This document shows, piece after piece, positions 23,740 through 36,458 of a DNA stretch of 64,000 bases. The position numbers were made by a program, and so were the translations under genes. How positions within the stretch are numbered: the stretch's first letter is position 1; each line of letters starts with the position of its first letter. The notes beneath the pieces were generated by a model. That model was not told where the DNA came from and ran no database searches. It saw nothing but the letters and a program-made list of their open reading frames with translations. The stretch comes from Nigrospora sphaerica (taxonomy: Eukaryota; Ascomycota; Sordariomycetes; Amphisphaeriales; Apiosporaceae): the NCBI GenBank assembly GCA_018287875.1, contig JAGVVL010000022.1:3658001-3722000 (forward strand). The letters are read 5' to 3'.

Positions 23740-24110
23740 CCTCGCTTTCCCTCCTTGCCTCCTTCCCGGCCGTGTCCGGAGCCCTTCTCTCCCCCCTCTG
23801 CTTATCTTCACTGCCGCTTCGCCTCGCTAGCCGATTCTTCCACAGGTTCGTAGATGGGTTTCGATATTTTAGCTTCCCTTTATCCATTGTCGTAGTTTCG
23901 CCTTTCACCTTCTCCTCCACCTTCTCCCTCTCCTCCCCCTCCTCTCTCTCCTCCTCCTCCTTCTCCTCCTCCTCCTCCTTTTTCTCCTCCACATAATTCT
24001 CTTCCTAATTCCCCCATTACTTCGCGTCGCCCTTGCCCTGGTTGTAAAACCTACTTCCCGTCACCCTCCTCCCCTTCCTCCTCCTCCCCTCACTTTCTCA
24101 CCCAACACTA
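23740..24110 (+). repeat. C/T-rich low-complexity tract
   Basis: A long polypyrimidine stretch with TCC, CTCC and CTT runs on the plus strand. It gives Glu/Lys-rich 'proteins' on the complement (minus 23450-23992) that are artefacts of composition. It may be a polypurine/polypyrimidine tract able to form unusual structure, or part of a transcript leader. Confidence 0.7.
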
Positions 24111-26185
24111 AAGGGATCTTCATAAGCAACTAGAAGCAGCTCTCGTGGTCATCTTTTGCCAACAGTGACCCAGCTCTAGCCGTAATAGATTGACAACTGC
24201 TCGTTGCCAAGTATCGAGGTAGGTAATGTACGTGCCCAAGACGTAGACACCTCACTTTGTTATCCGCCTCTTCTTCCATGACCCATACTCATCCAGGTAT
24301 CGCCCTGGCTGAGTTGACAACGGTAGCAACGAATTCTCGCTACTCTTTTATATCAATGGTGCAAAGCTCTTCGCGCATACGCTCGCCGCCAGTATACCGT
24401 GCCCCTTCGTACCAAGAAGCTGCGGACCAGCGGCGACCCCCAATCCTGGCTGTATTCGATACGATGCACCAACCGCATGAAGCCTCTCCGAACCTAAAAG
24501 AGGCCGAAATAAGTGATCAGCATCTGTCCGCAGCACCTCGGAAATGTCTTTGAAACGCTTGACACTGGACGTTGGCACCTTTACAGCCGGTATCCCAACT
24601 TCTTCCGGGCAAAGGCAGTGCTTTGCGAGGTGTCTGTCCGTACCAGCACAAGCTTTAATCAATGACGGGCCCTGCCGCCAAAGAAGAGGATAGCAAATGG
24701 CTGACATGGTGAGTTCGCATTCCGAAACTGTGGTTTAGGCTTCAGGGACTCCCCCAAGTTCGGCAGATGTTGTCTTCCGAGGTGCGCGTGTGCCGTCTGA
24801 TGTACGCAACCAGATACGAGACTTTGCGGCTCTTCTGTCCACCCTGGCACCCCACTACTGATCAAGAGCCACGATATTTCGTGCGCGGCCCCGCGCTTCA
24901 CGGTGGGTCGGGGAGATCATGACAACGTCGTTGCTCTTGCGAGGGGGAGGACAAGCTTCATTCGTACACGGCACAGCCGTGTTCGTGCAGCCGCGGTCGT
25001 GCAGCAGTCTGCCGTGCGTTCGGTTCTACGCTCCTGCGACGAACGCGACGCGCAGACTTTGGTTCAGCTTGCCCTGGCACCCGCTAAACCTACGGCCGCC
25101 ATTGTACCGTCTCTGGGAGCTTCTGTACGTCTCGCATATGGCCCCTGGGCAGCTCCGTGCAGCAGGGGTTCTTGGTACCCCCAACGCGGGGCAGCATCAC
25201 AAAAGGGGCAAATGCCGCAGGGGTTCTTCAAAATTGGTGGCCAGCATTCAACCGAGCCTGGGTAACCGCAGCCAACCTGCAAGCGGGAACAGAGGGTCAG
25301 GTCTGTATGTGCGTGTCAGAGGCGGATGGACCGGTCATGGGCGCGACGAAATACTGTCTGTTAGACGAAGTGTCAGACACGGTGATTGACAGGGCGAAGG
25401 GCCGAAGCTTGGTACCTCATCAGAACCATGTGTAAGTACCTAAGGTACCATCTCTGCGACCCATGCTTCAAACTGCCGGTAGCTCTCTACTCTGCTTTTG
25501 CAAGAAGTACCCTAGTAGAGGAGACAGGACGATACAGTCAAGGCCCATAGTTCAAGATGCGTGCAAACGTAGATCCAGTCCTAGGTCGTCGACGTCTATT
25601 GGAGGGGCACGAGGAATTGATCGACACAAGGTGTCGTCCCATGATTGTCGCGAGGAAGTAGGTAGAGGGTAAAGATGAGGTAAGCACATGGCTTAGCGAC
25701 AATTAGGTCCCTTGTTACAGGGTTCACAGATTGCATTGCAGCCCTCCACGCAGCCGCCCCAAGGAGCCGGGCCGGCTGTTCAGCGCCTGTTCCACCTAAA
25801 ATGCGGTGACGGCAGCCGCTAACAACCCCTAAACCAAGCACCCCCAGCTGCTGAGTTGCTAGAGGTAGCACGCGGTCGTGTTCGAGATTCGTTGCCAAGG
25901 CTGACGACAGGAGGTTGTGTCGCATCTGGCTGATGAGCAAAGGATCCATGGATACATGGTCGATACGGGTAGGGTTTGGAAGGAAGACATGGCATGGGAC
26001 GGGGGCTGAACCGTCCCTTCTCATCCGCAAACTCCCTCCTCTCCTCCTCCCTTCTTTGGCGCCGTCAACTTCCGGACACGACTGCCTTTGTCCTCGACTA
26101 CGGATGCCGCAGCCCTGACCAGCAATGTTGTCGCCGCCAACAAGCTCTTTGCATTCTCCTCCGCCGCACGCCCTTGAACTCGACC

Positions 26186-27696
26186 ATGGATTCCGCCGCC
26201 CTTGACGGCCGAGGTACGTGATGGGCGCCCTCGCCCTGCCCCCCCCCGCGGGCGACATTGGGCACCAGCATCGTCACTAACCACGCGCTGTCGTTGCCCA
26301 GATGTCGCGTGGTCTTCCATTCCCACCCACCTCTTGCTCGCCGAGATCACCCGGCGACATGGTGCACCCGCCGCCCAAAGTGGCGACAAGCGGCCAGCCT
26401 GCGGGTCGGGCGAGCGAGGCGCCTACGACACGCCGCTACATGTCTTTGCCCTCGTCTTGATTCTGACGCTGAGCACCCTGGGTAGGCTAACCACCCCCCC
26501 CTCCCTATGGCACAGCTGCTGATCCAACCGCATCCACAGCCTGCGGCTTCCCTCTCTTGTCGCGCCGCGCCTCGACGTCCCGCCGACCGAGCCGTATTGT
26601 ATTCTTGTCCCAGCACTTTGGAACCGGTGTCCTCCTCGCTACCGCCTTTGTCCACCTCCTGCCGACCGCATTCCTGTCCCTCACCGACCCGTGCTTGCCC
26701 TATGTCTTCAGCAAGGGATACCAGCCGATGGCGGGCCTTGTGGCCATGGTGTCGGTCATTGTGGTCGTCTCGATCGAGTCCTACCTGACGACACGGGGCG
26801 CCGGCCATTCACACAGCCACGGGCACGGCTGGGAAGAGCTGGACGACGAGGGCGACGAAGCCCACCAGCCCAATGACCGTGCGAGCGGCAGTCTCGCCAC
26901 CAAGCGCGCTTCGAGCCACCGGCCAGCCGATATAGCACTGAACGACCTTGGAGATAGAGAGGGCCTGATGGCCGGAGTCTCGCCGCTGCCCGAGTCCACG
27001 CCCACGACGGCCCCTCCGGGTAGCGCGAGGCCGCTCATGGGTCACAGCAGAAGGGAGGACGACGATGACGATGACGATTTAGACCTGAACATGGACGAGC
27101 TCGACCCGACCTCTGGTGCAGATGCCCAGCCGTTGGCTCGCGCGAATGGCCACCAAAAGCAGCACTCCGAGACCGATGTACCGCACATTCCGAATCCCGA
27201 GGAGCAGCAGAGGTTGATGCTCCAGTGCCTGCTGCTCGAGGCCGGCATTCTGTTCCACAGCGTCTTCATTGGCATGGCCGTATCGGTAGCCACGGGACCT
27301 CCATTCGTCGTCTTCCTGGTGGCCATCGCATTCCATCAAACGTTCGAAGGCTTTGCGCTCGGGTCGCGGATCGCTGCCATCCATTTCCCCAAACGTTCGG
27401 CCCGCCCGTGGCTCATGGTTTTGGCCTACGGCACGACTACGCCCATTGGCCAGGCCATTGGTCTGGTTGTTCATAGAATGTACGATCCCATGAGCCAAAC
27501 GGGGTTACTGATGGTGGGCTTCATGAATGCCATCTCCAGCGGCCTGCTCTTGTTTGCCGGCCTCGTGCAGCTGCTGGCGGAGGATTTCCTCACGGAGAAG
27601 AGCTACAAAACGCTGAAGGGACGGTCACGGACGCACGCCTTCATGGCCGTCACTGCGGGAGCCGGGCTTATGGCTCTTGTGGGTGCTTTCGCCTAA
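26186..27696 (+). CDS. ZIP-family metal (zinc/iron) transporter
   Basis: Three exons: 26186-26213, 26302-26481, 26540-27696; 454 residues, phases consistent. ZIP proteins move zinc, and sometimes iron or manganese, into the cytosol. The N-terminal region has ACGSGERGAYDTPLHVFALV running into TM1, then CGFPLLSRR and HFGTGVLLATAFVHLLPTAF (TM2-3). The variable cytosolic loop carries the metal-binding HSHSHGHG and an acidic DDDDDDLDLNMDELD patch. The C-terminal half contains the signature helices ILFHSVFIGMAVSV (TM4) and VAIAFHQTFEGFALGSRI (TM5), whose His/Glu residues line the metal path, then three more helices. This architecture matches fungal Zrt1/Zrt2-type plasma-membrane transporters; substrate cannot be settled from sequence. 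The first exon is just nine codons plus one base. Introns are 88 and 58 nt. Confidence 0.92.
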
Positions 27697-29593
27697 CGGG
27701 GGAGCGGAGCTTGTCAAGTGAGGGTGCTCGATGCTACGGTGATATCTGAGCCTGTGTCACCATATGAGCAGACTATGGGAACTGCCTCGGCCAACTACGT
27801 CCTGTCTGTAGAATTGCGATTGGCGGCCGCGTCGGCATAATACTGTGCTGGGATGTAGTCCGAACGAGATCGATGTACCTCGAGCAAGACCTTGGACCGC
27901 ATGGAAACGAAACGCACAGTGACAAGCGCATACGACCCTCCTTGACTACCCGGCATGGCCTCTGGATCACTCCCCATCTCCACCGAGGTTCATGTGGGCC
28001 CCGTAGCAGCCAGAACACCTGTGTGCCTGTCCGAAGGCCAACCAGGGGAGTGCCAGATGCACTCAACCGGACGCGCCCCAGCAGAAACCGGCTTTCGTAT
28101 TCAATGTACACAAGGTGTTGATTGGCGTTGACGGATGCCACTCCGAAACGGCCCCTCCCGGAAGGACAAGGATCTCGGAGAAAATACCCCGCACGTCGGA
28201 CTACGAGTCGACTACTCTATGTGCAGATCTGCCGGAACCGCGCCGCCCGTCTGCCGTCAAGTGGCCCTAGGGGGGCGGGGCAGAAGCTGTCGGTTCAAGC
28301 GGCTCCCAAGGCCTTTCCTTTGTCCAACTCATGATGGCATAAAAGGAACCAGCCGCGGCCGTGTCGTGGTACCGAGGGACGCATGGTCATTCGTTCGAAT
28401 TCAGCCTATTGGTCCGACAAAGGAGCGTCATCTTTTCGGACCACAGTTGCTCTGCTGCTACCCTACGCATCTATCTTGCTTGGCGATCACATCATATCGG
28501 ATTTACGACAGTACAGATCCGCGGTACCCGTCATGTGGCTCCTCCTTCGGCCGTCCTCTCCCAGTCCGGACGGGAACCGCTCGGTACGATGCGTTGCCAG
28601 CAGGGTTATAGAGAAGGGCACGCATCCCCCGCCTGGAGAGGAGTAGCATGTGTGGTGGACCAGCGCTGTTTGATGCCTTGGCCATCGTCTCGTTCGGCCA
28701 GGTAAACAACGGTTCGGAGAGAGGGCCGTGTGATACGGTGGCTCATCACGCGCTCGACCGAACGGCCCATCGAGCATCATTACGGGACAGCCGGTATGCG
28801 AAGTTCCCCCCACCCTCCCGGAGTCCCCTCTCCCCTTTTCCCGCGGTAAGCGGACCCCTGTGTGAAGTCTTGAAGGCCCATGTCGGCTCGAATACGGTGA
28901 ACGGCAGAGAACCTATAGAGGTTGTTCGGTCGCGGGGCCAGATGAAGACATTCGACCAAGTACTCGGGCCCAGACGTACTTGGGTTAGGCAGTCGATATT
29001 CTACGCAGGAGAGGGGCTTCAAGTAGGGGTCCGCTCACTTCGTCTTTCAACTTGGTCAACCTCGATTCGGGTTTCTATTAAGGACGTCCGCGGTGGGAAC
29101 GTAAGATGGCAGCACGACTAGCGGTTGAAGAGGGGGATTTAGCCTCTCTCGGGGCTATACATGACGGCCCCCCGCCCCCGCCCCCCGGGGGAAGTTTGTT
29201 GGCCATTGGTGCCCTTTTGGGTCACCATGACCTCATCTGGGTAAAGGAGAAGCACGTAGGGGGTCCGCCAGTCACAGAAGCTGCCAAGCTTCGTCCCTTA
29301 GCCGAACCCCTAGGCCGGAGGGCGGATAATGTCCTGTCTGCTCCTCTCCTCACCCAAGCTCGAGGGGGGAGCCGGCCCCGTCTTCCGTTCTCGGTCGTGG
29401 CTCGATACGCCCCATCACGCGGAGAAGCGGAGCCGAAGTCCCATGCCGGGAACTGAGTTAGGAGTACCACGATGTAAAAGGAGACGACCGCGTCCCGTCG
29501 CTTCTGCGCCCTCTCGTCCCAGCTCGCCCTCGTTTACCGCACAACGGATATTCACCGCACCGCCTCCCTTTCGACTCCTTTTTTTCTTTGACC
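27697..29593. other. Intergenic, ZIP to dioxygenase
   Basis: About 1.9 kb with overlapping short frames on both strands and no domain. It should hold the ZIP 3' flank and the promoter of the dioxygenase; the ~70 bases before its start are C/T-rich, typical of a fungal leader. Confidence 0.5.
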
Positions 29594-30477
29594 ATGCTGC
29601 CCGGGCCCCGATTCCTGGCCGGTTTGGCCTTGAGCCTCTCTCTGGCGCCGCCGGCCGCCGGCCACCCCGGCGAGGGGTTCGACAAGCGGGCACACATGGA
29701 CGAGCTGGCCAACGGCCACGCCGTCGCCGAGGTGAACGCCCGAGCCCTCGAGGCCTGCCAGAACCGGCCCGACGTCATCGCCCGGAAGGAAAGGGCCGTT
29801 GCGCGGCGGGCCGCCACGTTTGAGCGTCTTCGCCGAGAGCGCGGCCTCGGCCACGGTACGGACCACGGCGTTTCTTTCTCTCCTCCCCCTTCCACTTCGT
29901 CTCCTCCTCCTCCTCCTCCCCGTTGCGGCCGGGCGGGCTGACACGCGTCCACCCTTTTCCGCAGAGACGAGGGTGGTGCACCGGCGGGACGCGGCGTCGT
30001 TTGCCAAGTGGGCGGGGACGCGGCACGACTTCACGGGGGAGCTGGCGTTCGACCGGGACACGCCGGCCGAGGTCGTCTTCGGGTCCAACACGAGCTGCGC
30101 GCTGGCGCCCGACAACGCCAACGGCCCCTACTTCGTGCACCAGGCGCTGCTGCGCCAGGACCTCGCCGAGGGCCTCGCCGGCGTGCCCCTGTACATCGAG
30201 CTCCAGCTTGTCGACGTCGCCACCTGCCGCCCCGCCGCCGACGTCCTCGTCGACGTCTGGGCCTGCAACGCCACCGGCGCCTACTCGGGCGTCTCCGCCC
30301 CCGGCCAGGCCGGCCTCGACACCTCCTTCCTCCGCGGCGTCCAGCCCGTCGACGCCGACGGCGTCGTGCGCTTCGATACCTTGTTCCCGTGAGTTCGGCC
30401 CCGTCCCTCGTTCCCCCCCCTTGTTTCGGGCCACGGGGAACTCTCTGCCGGGCTCCGTGCTTCGCTGTTCCCGAAGG

Positions 30478-30509
<32 letters not shown>

Positions 30510-31061
30510 TGGCACACGGGGGAAAGCCACGGGCTCTTTAGAATACCATGCCCCGCGAAGGAACTCGTTCCACTGACAGGCCGCTCGCCGGTTACCGCCA
30601 GGGGACACTACGAAGGGCGGGCGACGCACGAGCACATCATCGCGCACGTGGGCGCGCGCGCGCTGGCCAACGGCACGTACACGGGGGGCACGGTGGCGCA
30701 CCTGTCGCAGCTCTTCTTCGACCAGGCGCTCATCGACGCCGTCGAGGCGACGCCGCCCTACGCCGCCAACGCCGTGGCGCCGACGGCCAACCTCGCCGAC
30801 CTCTTCACCGGCTACGCCGCGAGCCCGCGCTACGACCCCTTCGTCGACTACGTGCTTCTCAGCGGCGGCAAGGGCGACGACGCCGGCGATCCCCTCGGCC
30901 TCGGCGCCGGCCTCTTCGCCTGGGCCGAGCTCGGCATCGACACCCGCAACAACTGGGACTACTACGCCCCCTACGCCGCCACCTGGAAGGAGGGCGGCGG
31001 CTACGACAACCCCGACTTCAACCGCATGATCGTCGGCACCCCGCCGCCCTCCCACGGCTAA
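29594..31061 (+). CDS. Secreted intradiol ring-cleavage dioxygenase
   Basis: Three exons: 29594-29855, 29965-30388, 30602-31061; 381 residues, phases consistent. The N-terminus MLPGPRFLAGLALSLSLAPP is a signal peptide, so the enzyme is predicted extracellular. The Fe(III) ligands of intradiol dioxygenases are all present: Tyr143 in NGPYFVHQ, Tyr232 in GHYEGR, and His238 and His240 in RATHEHI. The catalytic domain covers roughly residues 100-260, with EVVFGSNTSCALAPDNANGP before the first tyrosine. Secreted fungal members cleave catechols and related lignin- or tannin-derived phenols; the exact substrate is unknown here. Exons 2 and 3 use almost only G/C-ending codons, stronger than most genes in the window. 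The second intron (213 nt) contains a GA microsatellite. No aromatic-catabolism genes lie beside it. Confidence 0.92.
30484..30510 (+). repeat. (GA)n microsatellite in intron 2 of dioxygenase
   Basis: About 13 GA dinucleotides inside the second intron of the intradiol dioxygenase gene, 95 nt downstream of the donor site. Likely length-polymorphic. Confidence 0.85.
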
Positions 31062-31839
31062 AGGCCCGTCTTTCCCCTCGCCGCCGTCCCGCCCTGCGGC
31101 TTGCGGCCCAAGGGACGGGGGGGGGGGGGGGGGGGGGGTGGACGACGAGGCCGGACCGAAGGCGTGGAACTCACGATGGCGTCGTACCGCCCAACAGCCG
31201 TGGCGAAAAGGCGCACTTGCAAGACGCTTTACCCGCACCCAGTTCACAGCCCACCTGCCTTCATCTCGGTTGGTCCGTCTCCGAACTCGGTCTTCCTCCT
31301 CATTATGAATGCGTACGTACATAGAGTAAATAAGAGGACTGGCTAGGTTTCTCCTGCCGTGGGCTCTCGCACATGCGGCACACCCGCACCCATGATCCCG
31401 TGAGCCTGGGAGAAAGGGTTGGTTGGGTACCCGAGCAACCAGCTGCGCGGCCATGCCTCCCCATCCACCGTCATAGTCCCTCGACGCCGTTCCGACAAGG
31501 CCATCGTAAATCCTGCGTAGGCACACTATAAGAACATCAACACTTCGTTGAAAGAGCCAGTTTGCACACCTCTGCCTCATTCGAAGAGGTGCTGGAGAGC
31601 CGTATGCGACAGCAGCTTGGCCTAGTCCTTGGTTCCTTTATCGTCACACTGGGGACAAGGTTGCCAAAGGGAAGGTTTCGTCCGTCCCGTAATCTTCGTA
31701 GAGCATCGTCCGGGCAAAAAAAACACTACGGCGGGTGGCCAACTCTCCCGCCCACCCGGCCGACCGGGCAAACAGGGAGAGGGCGCGCACCAGAAGCAAC
31801 GACGGAGAACATCCGATGGAGAGAAAACGAGCAAAAAGA
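31062..31839. other. Intergenic, dioxygenase to tRNA-Pro
   Basis: About 0.8 kb: the dioxygenase 3' flank, a 22-base G run (31117-31138) and no coding signal. An A run at 31832-31836 is the T run of the minus-strand tRNA-Pro terminator. Confidence 0.6.
31117..31138 (+). repeat. Homopolymer of 22 G
   Basis: Uninterrupted run of 22 guanines 56 bp after the dioxygenase stop codon. It would sit in or near the 3' UTR and is a candidate G-quadruplex former; its exact length may be affected by sequencing error. Confidence 0.85.
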
Positions 31840-31928
31840 GGGTCTCGCCGGGGATCGAACCCGGGACCTCGCGCATTAATACTCAGAGTAAGCCCTAAGC
31901 GCGAATTATACCACTAAACCACGAGACC
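31840..31928 (-). tRNA. tRNA-Pro(AGG) with 17-nt intron
   Basis: On the minus strand: acceptor GGTCTCG/CGAGACC, D arm GTTTAGTGGTATAAT, anticodon stem CGCGC/GCGCG, T arm CCGGG-TTCGATC-CCCGG, discriminator C as usual for eukaryotic tRNA-Pro. The 24 nt between the anticodon-stem halves are a 7-nt loop with AGG plus a 17-nt intron at the canonical position. A TTTTT run just downstream (31832-31836 on the plus strand) fits Pol III termination. Confidence 0.93.
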
Positions 31929-32815
31929 AGAAGAGGAGGCTACTTGTCGCAGCCGTGGTTCTTGTTGTTGAGAGAAACCCAGCTTATGGGAACACATATT
32001 GCAGAGTTGGGGCTATGGGGTATGTCCGTTGGGTGATTTCCATTAGCGGTGTGGGACCGCTTGTGCAGGGGGGGGTGTCTTTCGGGGACTTTTTCCCTTT
32101 CCCCCCCCTTCAGCCCGGGCGGTCGCGATACGGATACACGCCAGGACGGATTGCGGCATGAGTCAGTCATATCGTGGCTGGTACCGAGTTTGGGTGTCGC
32201 TAGCGTGACCTTCCGCAAAGGGCGATGAGAGACGACCAGAAGGCTGGCGGACTGCGGGGGGAGGAAAAAAAAAGACCTTGCGTCTCATCCCAATCTCCCG
32301 TTTATGCATCCCCCTTTATGCAGAAAGCCCCCCGGTCTAATGGATCGCCAGTTCGCAGCTCCGCGGCCCCCTCTCCCGGCACGCGAATACGCTGTGGGGA
32401 GATACATCCCAAGCCACGTGTGCCTGGGATGGATGTCCAAGGCTGGCCGTTAGGCTTTGTTAAACATGCTTTGTTGTTGGCGCTGTCTTGGAACGGGCGC
32501 ATGAAGAAAACCGTATTCTCATCCGTGGATTTCATGCGGCAATTCCTCATTACTTCTTTAGTTACGTTCTTTAGGTCGTGCTACCTTTCTGTATAGCTGT
32601 GTATCATCGTATAGAAAAAGAAAACAACCCCAAAACGCCGTGCCGTAAAATCGTGTACTTCGTTCAGCTGCTGGAGCGTGTCTTCAAGCGAGCCTGTTCT
32701 TGAGAGAGGAGGGGGTTCATATCGCCCGAGAGGGGAGACGGCGTGAAAAGGAGGAGCACCGAACCACCCCCACGTCGGGCCGGGGGGAAGGGAACAGAAA
32801 AGCGACCGAGGCCGT
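31929..32815. other. Intergenic, tRNA-Pro to DUF6590-like gene
   Basis: About 0.9 kb, upstream of the tRNA and downstream of the minus-strand DUF6590-like gene. Only short frames occur; nothing recognised. Confidence 0.6.
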
Positions 32816-34230
32816 TCAGCGAAGGCCCGTCGTGGCGACCTCCTTCACGGAGTGTACGCCGGGGGATTCGGTGTATCCACCAACGGGCTGGACCTGGCGT
32901 CGGAAGTTGGGCGTCGCTGCCAGGGCCTGTTGTGCTGCCGCCGAAGAATGGCCTTGTGACGGCCCTCTTCCAGACGAGCGAGGCAGTTGCTGACGGGATT
33001 CCCGCCTCCTTTCCTGCTCTGCACTGCTCAGCTTGTACCCCTCGTCCTCCGGTTCGATGTCACGAACCTTGTGCGTGTCGGTCGGGTCGCGCGAGTCCCT
33101 GGTCGGCTTGCTGGACCGCCGCTCCGCCTCGGACGTGTGGCGCCGGTCCGGCTCCTTGCTGCTCCGGCTGTGCTCCATTTTGGGCGACCGCGTCGACTCG
33201 CGCAGCCCCTTCTCGTGCCGCTCCCGCTCGTGCCGGGGCAGGTCACGCACCAGCACGAGACTGCACCGTGATTCATTGGCCAGGTTGTACAGCCGGGCGC
33301 CGCCGGCATCCTCAGTCTGCATCTCGCCGCCCGTCGCCTCGTCGGTTGAGGCCTCGGCGGCGTGGTTCTGGCCGGGGAGCAGGCCGGCGTCCCTCCTGGC
33401 GCGGTACTCGGTCAGGGCCTTGACCAGCTGCCGGCGCATCGAGGCCTTGTTGGTATTCCGGCGCACGCGATCAAAGTAGCGCGCGACATCGCCCACCACC
33501 ATGACCTGGGCGTCGTGGTCGACCTCGACGATGTCGGCGTAGTTGGCACGCGAGTCCTCCTTGACCCGCAGCTTGCCGGGCCTCAGCTCGATGGCGATGG
33601 GCGAGTAGGGCAGGCGGTGGCGGTCCGATTCCGACGGGATGCTGTCGTCGGCATAGACCCAGCCCTGCTGGGAGCTGTCGATGCCGGGTTTTGCGAACTC
33701 TGGTCGGCCATTCGAGATGGGACTAGGGGGCCAATGTTCAGCTGCCGCCCAGATTCGTCACGATTCTGGGAGGGGCGATCCACTTACATGCAGACACACT
33801 GATGAGGAAAGTGGTCGGTATGGCGGAGGACGATGAAGCGGTTGTAGCCAAGGCACTTCCACTCCCACTCAAACTCGGTCGAGTCGGCCCATAGAAATTC
33901 GAAGACCTGGTTGTTTGTTCAGCACGCTGATATCCCGTCTACACCGAGGCGTTGCCCGCCTCCCGGGGGCGTTTCACTCACGTCGCCTATCTGCAAATCG
34001 GCCGCCGTCGCGATTTCGTATCCTTTCCGGGCTGCATCGCGACCAGGTCAGCACCTCCAACTCCTCTCACCCGGCGCCGCGGGCGCAGCGGCGCACCCCG
34101 ACCACGCAGGCACCGACTCACCTAACGGGTGTACAATTTTGTCCCCGGGCGGCGCCCCTGCCGCATCGTCGCCATATCCCGAGTCACTCTTGGGTCCGGA
34201 TTGAACAGAGGCAGGACGGTTGGAATCCAT
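32816..34230 (-). CDS. DUF6590-like fungal protein, charged C-tail
   Basis: Four exons read on the minus strand: 34230-34122, 34031-33982, 33906-33788, 33722-32816; 394 residues, all phases consistent. The start MDSNRPASVQSGPKSDSGYG is disordered. Exons 2-4 then build a globular region of about 150 residues: GYEIATAADLQIGDVFEFLW, the FIVLRHTDHFPHQCVCIPIS strand, GRPEFAKPGID, QQGWVYADDS and SPIAIELRPG. The order 'parameter strand, VIR/VLRH, C(V/L)C-x-PIS, KPGI, I-x-EL-x-PG-K-LR' resembles the fungal DUF6590 domain, whose function is unknown. The last ~190 residues are very rich in R, E, K and S and probably disordered. The exon 3 donor (GTAAGT) begins inside an apparent ATG, so splicing creates Ile. 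Domain naming is from memory of the pattern; the gene structure is firmer than the family name. Confidence 0.75.
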
Positions 34231-36458
34231 ATCTGACGAGACAGATACCGGCTAGAGCAGAAGCAGAGGGAAGGGAAAGAGAGCCAGGCCGGCAGGAAAA
34301 GAGCGGACTGCAGCGCTAGGTGTACTGGTTTGGTATGGGCGTGGACAGCAAGCAGCGAGGGCAGGCTGGCAGGGGGTCGGGGTGCACGGCCGTTCCAAGG
34401 TCTTCGGTAAGAGGCTGAGGCGAGGGGGATCAATGTTGGTCCCGCGCCGTTCCCGAGAGACGAGACATTTGACCCGACCTTCCTTGCCATGGACGGGGCG
34501 GGGGCCGGACGGACATGGATGGGAAGCGCAGGTGCTTTTCTCCACCACGGCAACCGGCGCATTCTTCCTAGGCCTTTTCCTGTCGCACCCACTTTCATCC
34601 ACACACGGCTGGTAGTAGCAGCGTGTTGGGGCGTGGTCCGAAGTCCCTAGCCGACGCGGCCGTGTGTCTGTCTCTCGCTGTGCATGGTGTGTGTGCGTCT
34701 GGCTCTGTATGGCGTGCGTCTCGCTGTGTGTGGTTGTGCATCGAATGGCAAGGTGAAGCTGTAGTGGTGCCCGATTCCGACTCTCCACCGCCGTGCAGTT
34801 CGCATGGGCTGGCGTCCCTATCAATGGTCGTCTGGCGCATGAGGACTCCACTTGGGGGGGTTTTCCGTCGACCCAGGCGGTGAGTTGGCATGGCGCTGTG
34901 TCCATACCAGCATAGTCGCCCAGGGCAGCGGGCGTGCCACCGCTCGAGTTCTCTCTCGCATACCCCCCCCCCCCCTCTCTCCGGTGTGCGCGCACGCACG
35001 ATTTGGTCGTCGCGAACAAAACCGCGTCGGGCCCCAAACTCAAAAGTGGTCTCTTCCTCGTCCGTCGGGAATGTGTGATCCAAATCGCCCTCGCCATGAG
35101 CCGGCCGTCTTCGTCCGATTGGCGCACGCGACCGACGAGCCCCAGTGACACGGGATGGAATCCATCCACACATTGGTCCCGCACGTTCGCAGCTGCTTAG
35201 GGCATGTACATAAAATTCCCAGATTGCTGGAGGGGTACCGCGCAGCATCAGCAAGCGCGCCCTCGAGGACCCCTCCCAAAAAAAAAAAGCCGTTTACTTG
35301 TCTTGTAACTCAAAGTCTGCCCTGCCCAGGCGAAGGCCTGTTTTCCGGCCTGGTTCCGGCCATTCTCGTATTACATACCTTACATGGCTCTCTCGGTCTG
35401 TCATATGGGTCCCGTCACCACGTCCCAGCTCCATTGCTCCTGTCTAGGTTGCTTGCAGGTTGGCAGCCGAGTCCAACCTCGGCCATGATGTCAGTCAGGC
35501 GCCCCCTCTCTTTTGTCAACTGGAGTGCCGTGGGGTCATCCCTTCACCATGTGCTCGGGTCTTGGGGGCTCCACGATCTCCTCCTCTGGGCCCTGGAAGG
35601 ATGGAGACTGTAGTCGGGTCGGCCACGATGGCCCATGGCCCGCCTCGGCGATCTCCCATTGGCCCCGTTCTCTTCTTCTCTACCCCTCGATCCGGAAATC
35701 GAACACGCTCCCATCCCGGCCTCGCGTGTCATGACCTTAGGTACGATGTATGTCAGTAGTGATGCTGTTGTCCGTGAAGCTAGTCTGGCAAGCTGCCTGT
35801 CCGGATTCTCCTCCCAGCCGAACCCTTGGTCAGCACACGCCCGATTCGAGTTTTCCTACATGCCGAGCTGCTGCTTATCACCTCGCACCAAGAAGTCTCT
35901 GCAACCAAAGAGGTACTTGAGTACCCGCCTAATTCCTCACACGCCGTCTACGCGTTGCTGCCCCTCTGATGCTGCATACATCAGGCGACTTGAGCCTGAC
36001 ACGATTACCACTACCCCTGCTGTGCGAGCGTGACCTGTCCTTCCTCGGACGCCTTTCTGTCTGCCAAATTTTTCATCCCACGCCATGTTCGCCTCGTTGT
36101 TCAGCACCGGTAGAGCGTCTGTCATCGACTTCCTTGTGTGTAAGCGTAGATTGCTTGGCCCTCGTGAGAGTTAACTTGCGGCTTCTTCCTCCCTAAGGAT
36201 GCACATCTCACCTATCAAGAATGCAGGGCTGTTCATCTTCTTGCCACGCGACGTGATGGTGCGGTTAACGCGCTTCTATTCGGAACCAAATCCAAGGCCT
36301 GGATGGAGTTTCTGTTAAGCTAAAAATTCCATACCTGAAGTAGGTAAGGTAGGCAGTGTAAGGCGCCGAATGATCAGGTAGGACCTTGCTCGGAGTACGC
36401 CTGACTCATCATCGTCAACAACGAACGCCCTACTGCCGTTCACGAGACCATCTCTGGA

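Larger units (their letters stand above)
21965..26185. other. Intergenic, 4.2 kb, with tandem repeat and C/T tract
   Basis: Holds a degenerate ~70-bp tandem repeat (22,641-23,050) and a C/T-rich low-complexity tract (about 23,740-24,110), both listed separately. The 375-codon plus-strand frame at 22209-23336 runs through the repeat, but repeat spacing is not a multiple of three, so it is judged non-coding. From 24.1 to 26.2 kb only short frames occur; the last part is the promoter/leader of the ZIP transporter. Confidence 0.5.

Noticed and set aside
23450..23992. Glu/Lys-rich 180-codon minus ORF
   Set aside because: Produced entirely by the C/T-rich low-complexity tract.
34252..35184. 310-codon minus-strand ORF
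   Set aside because: His/Thr-rich translation from repetitive CACA/GTGT sequence, located immediately upstream of the DUF6590-like gene; best read as its leader or promoter.
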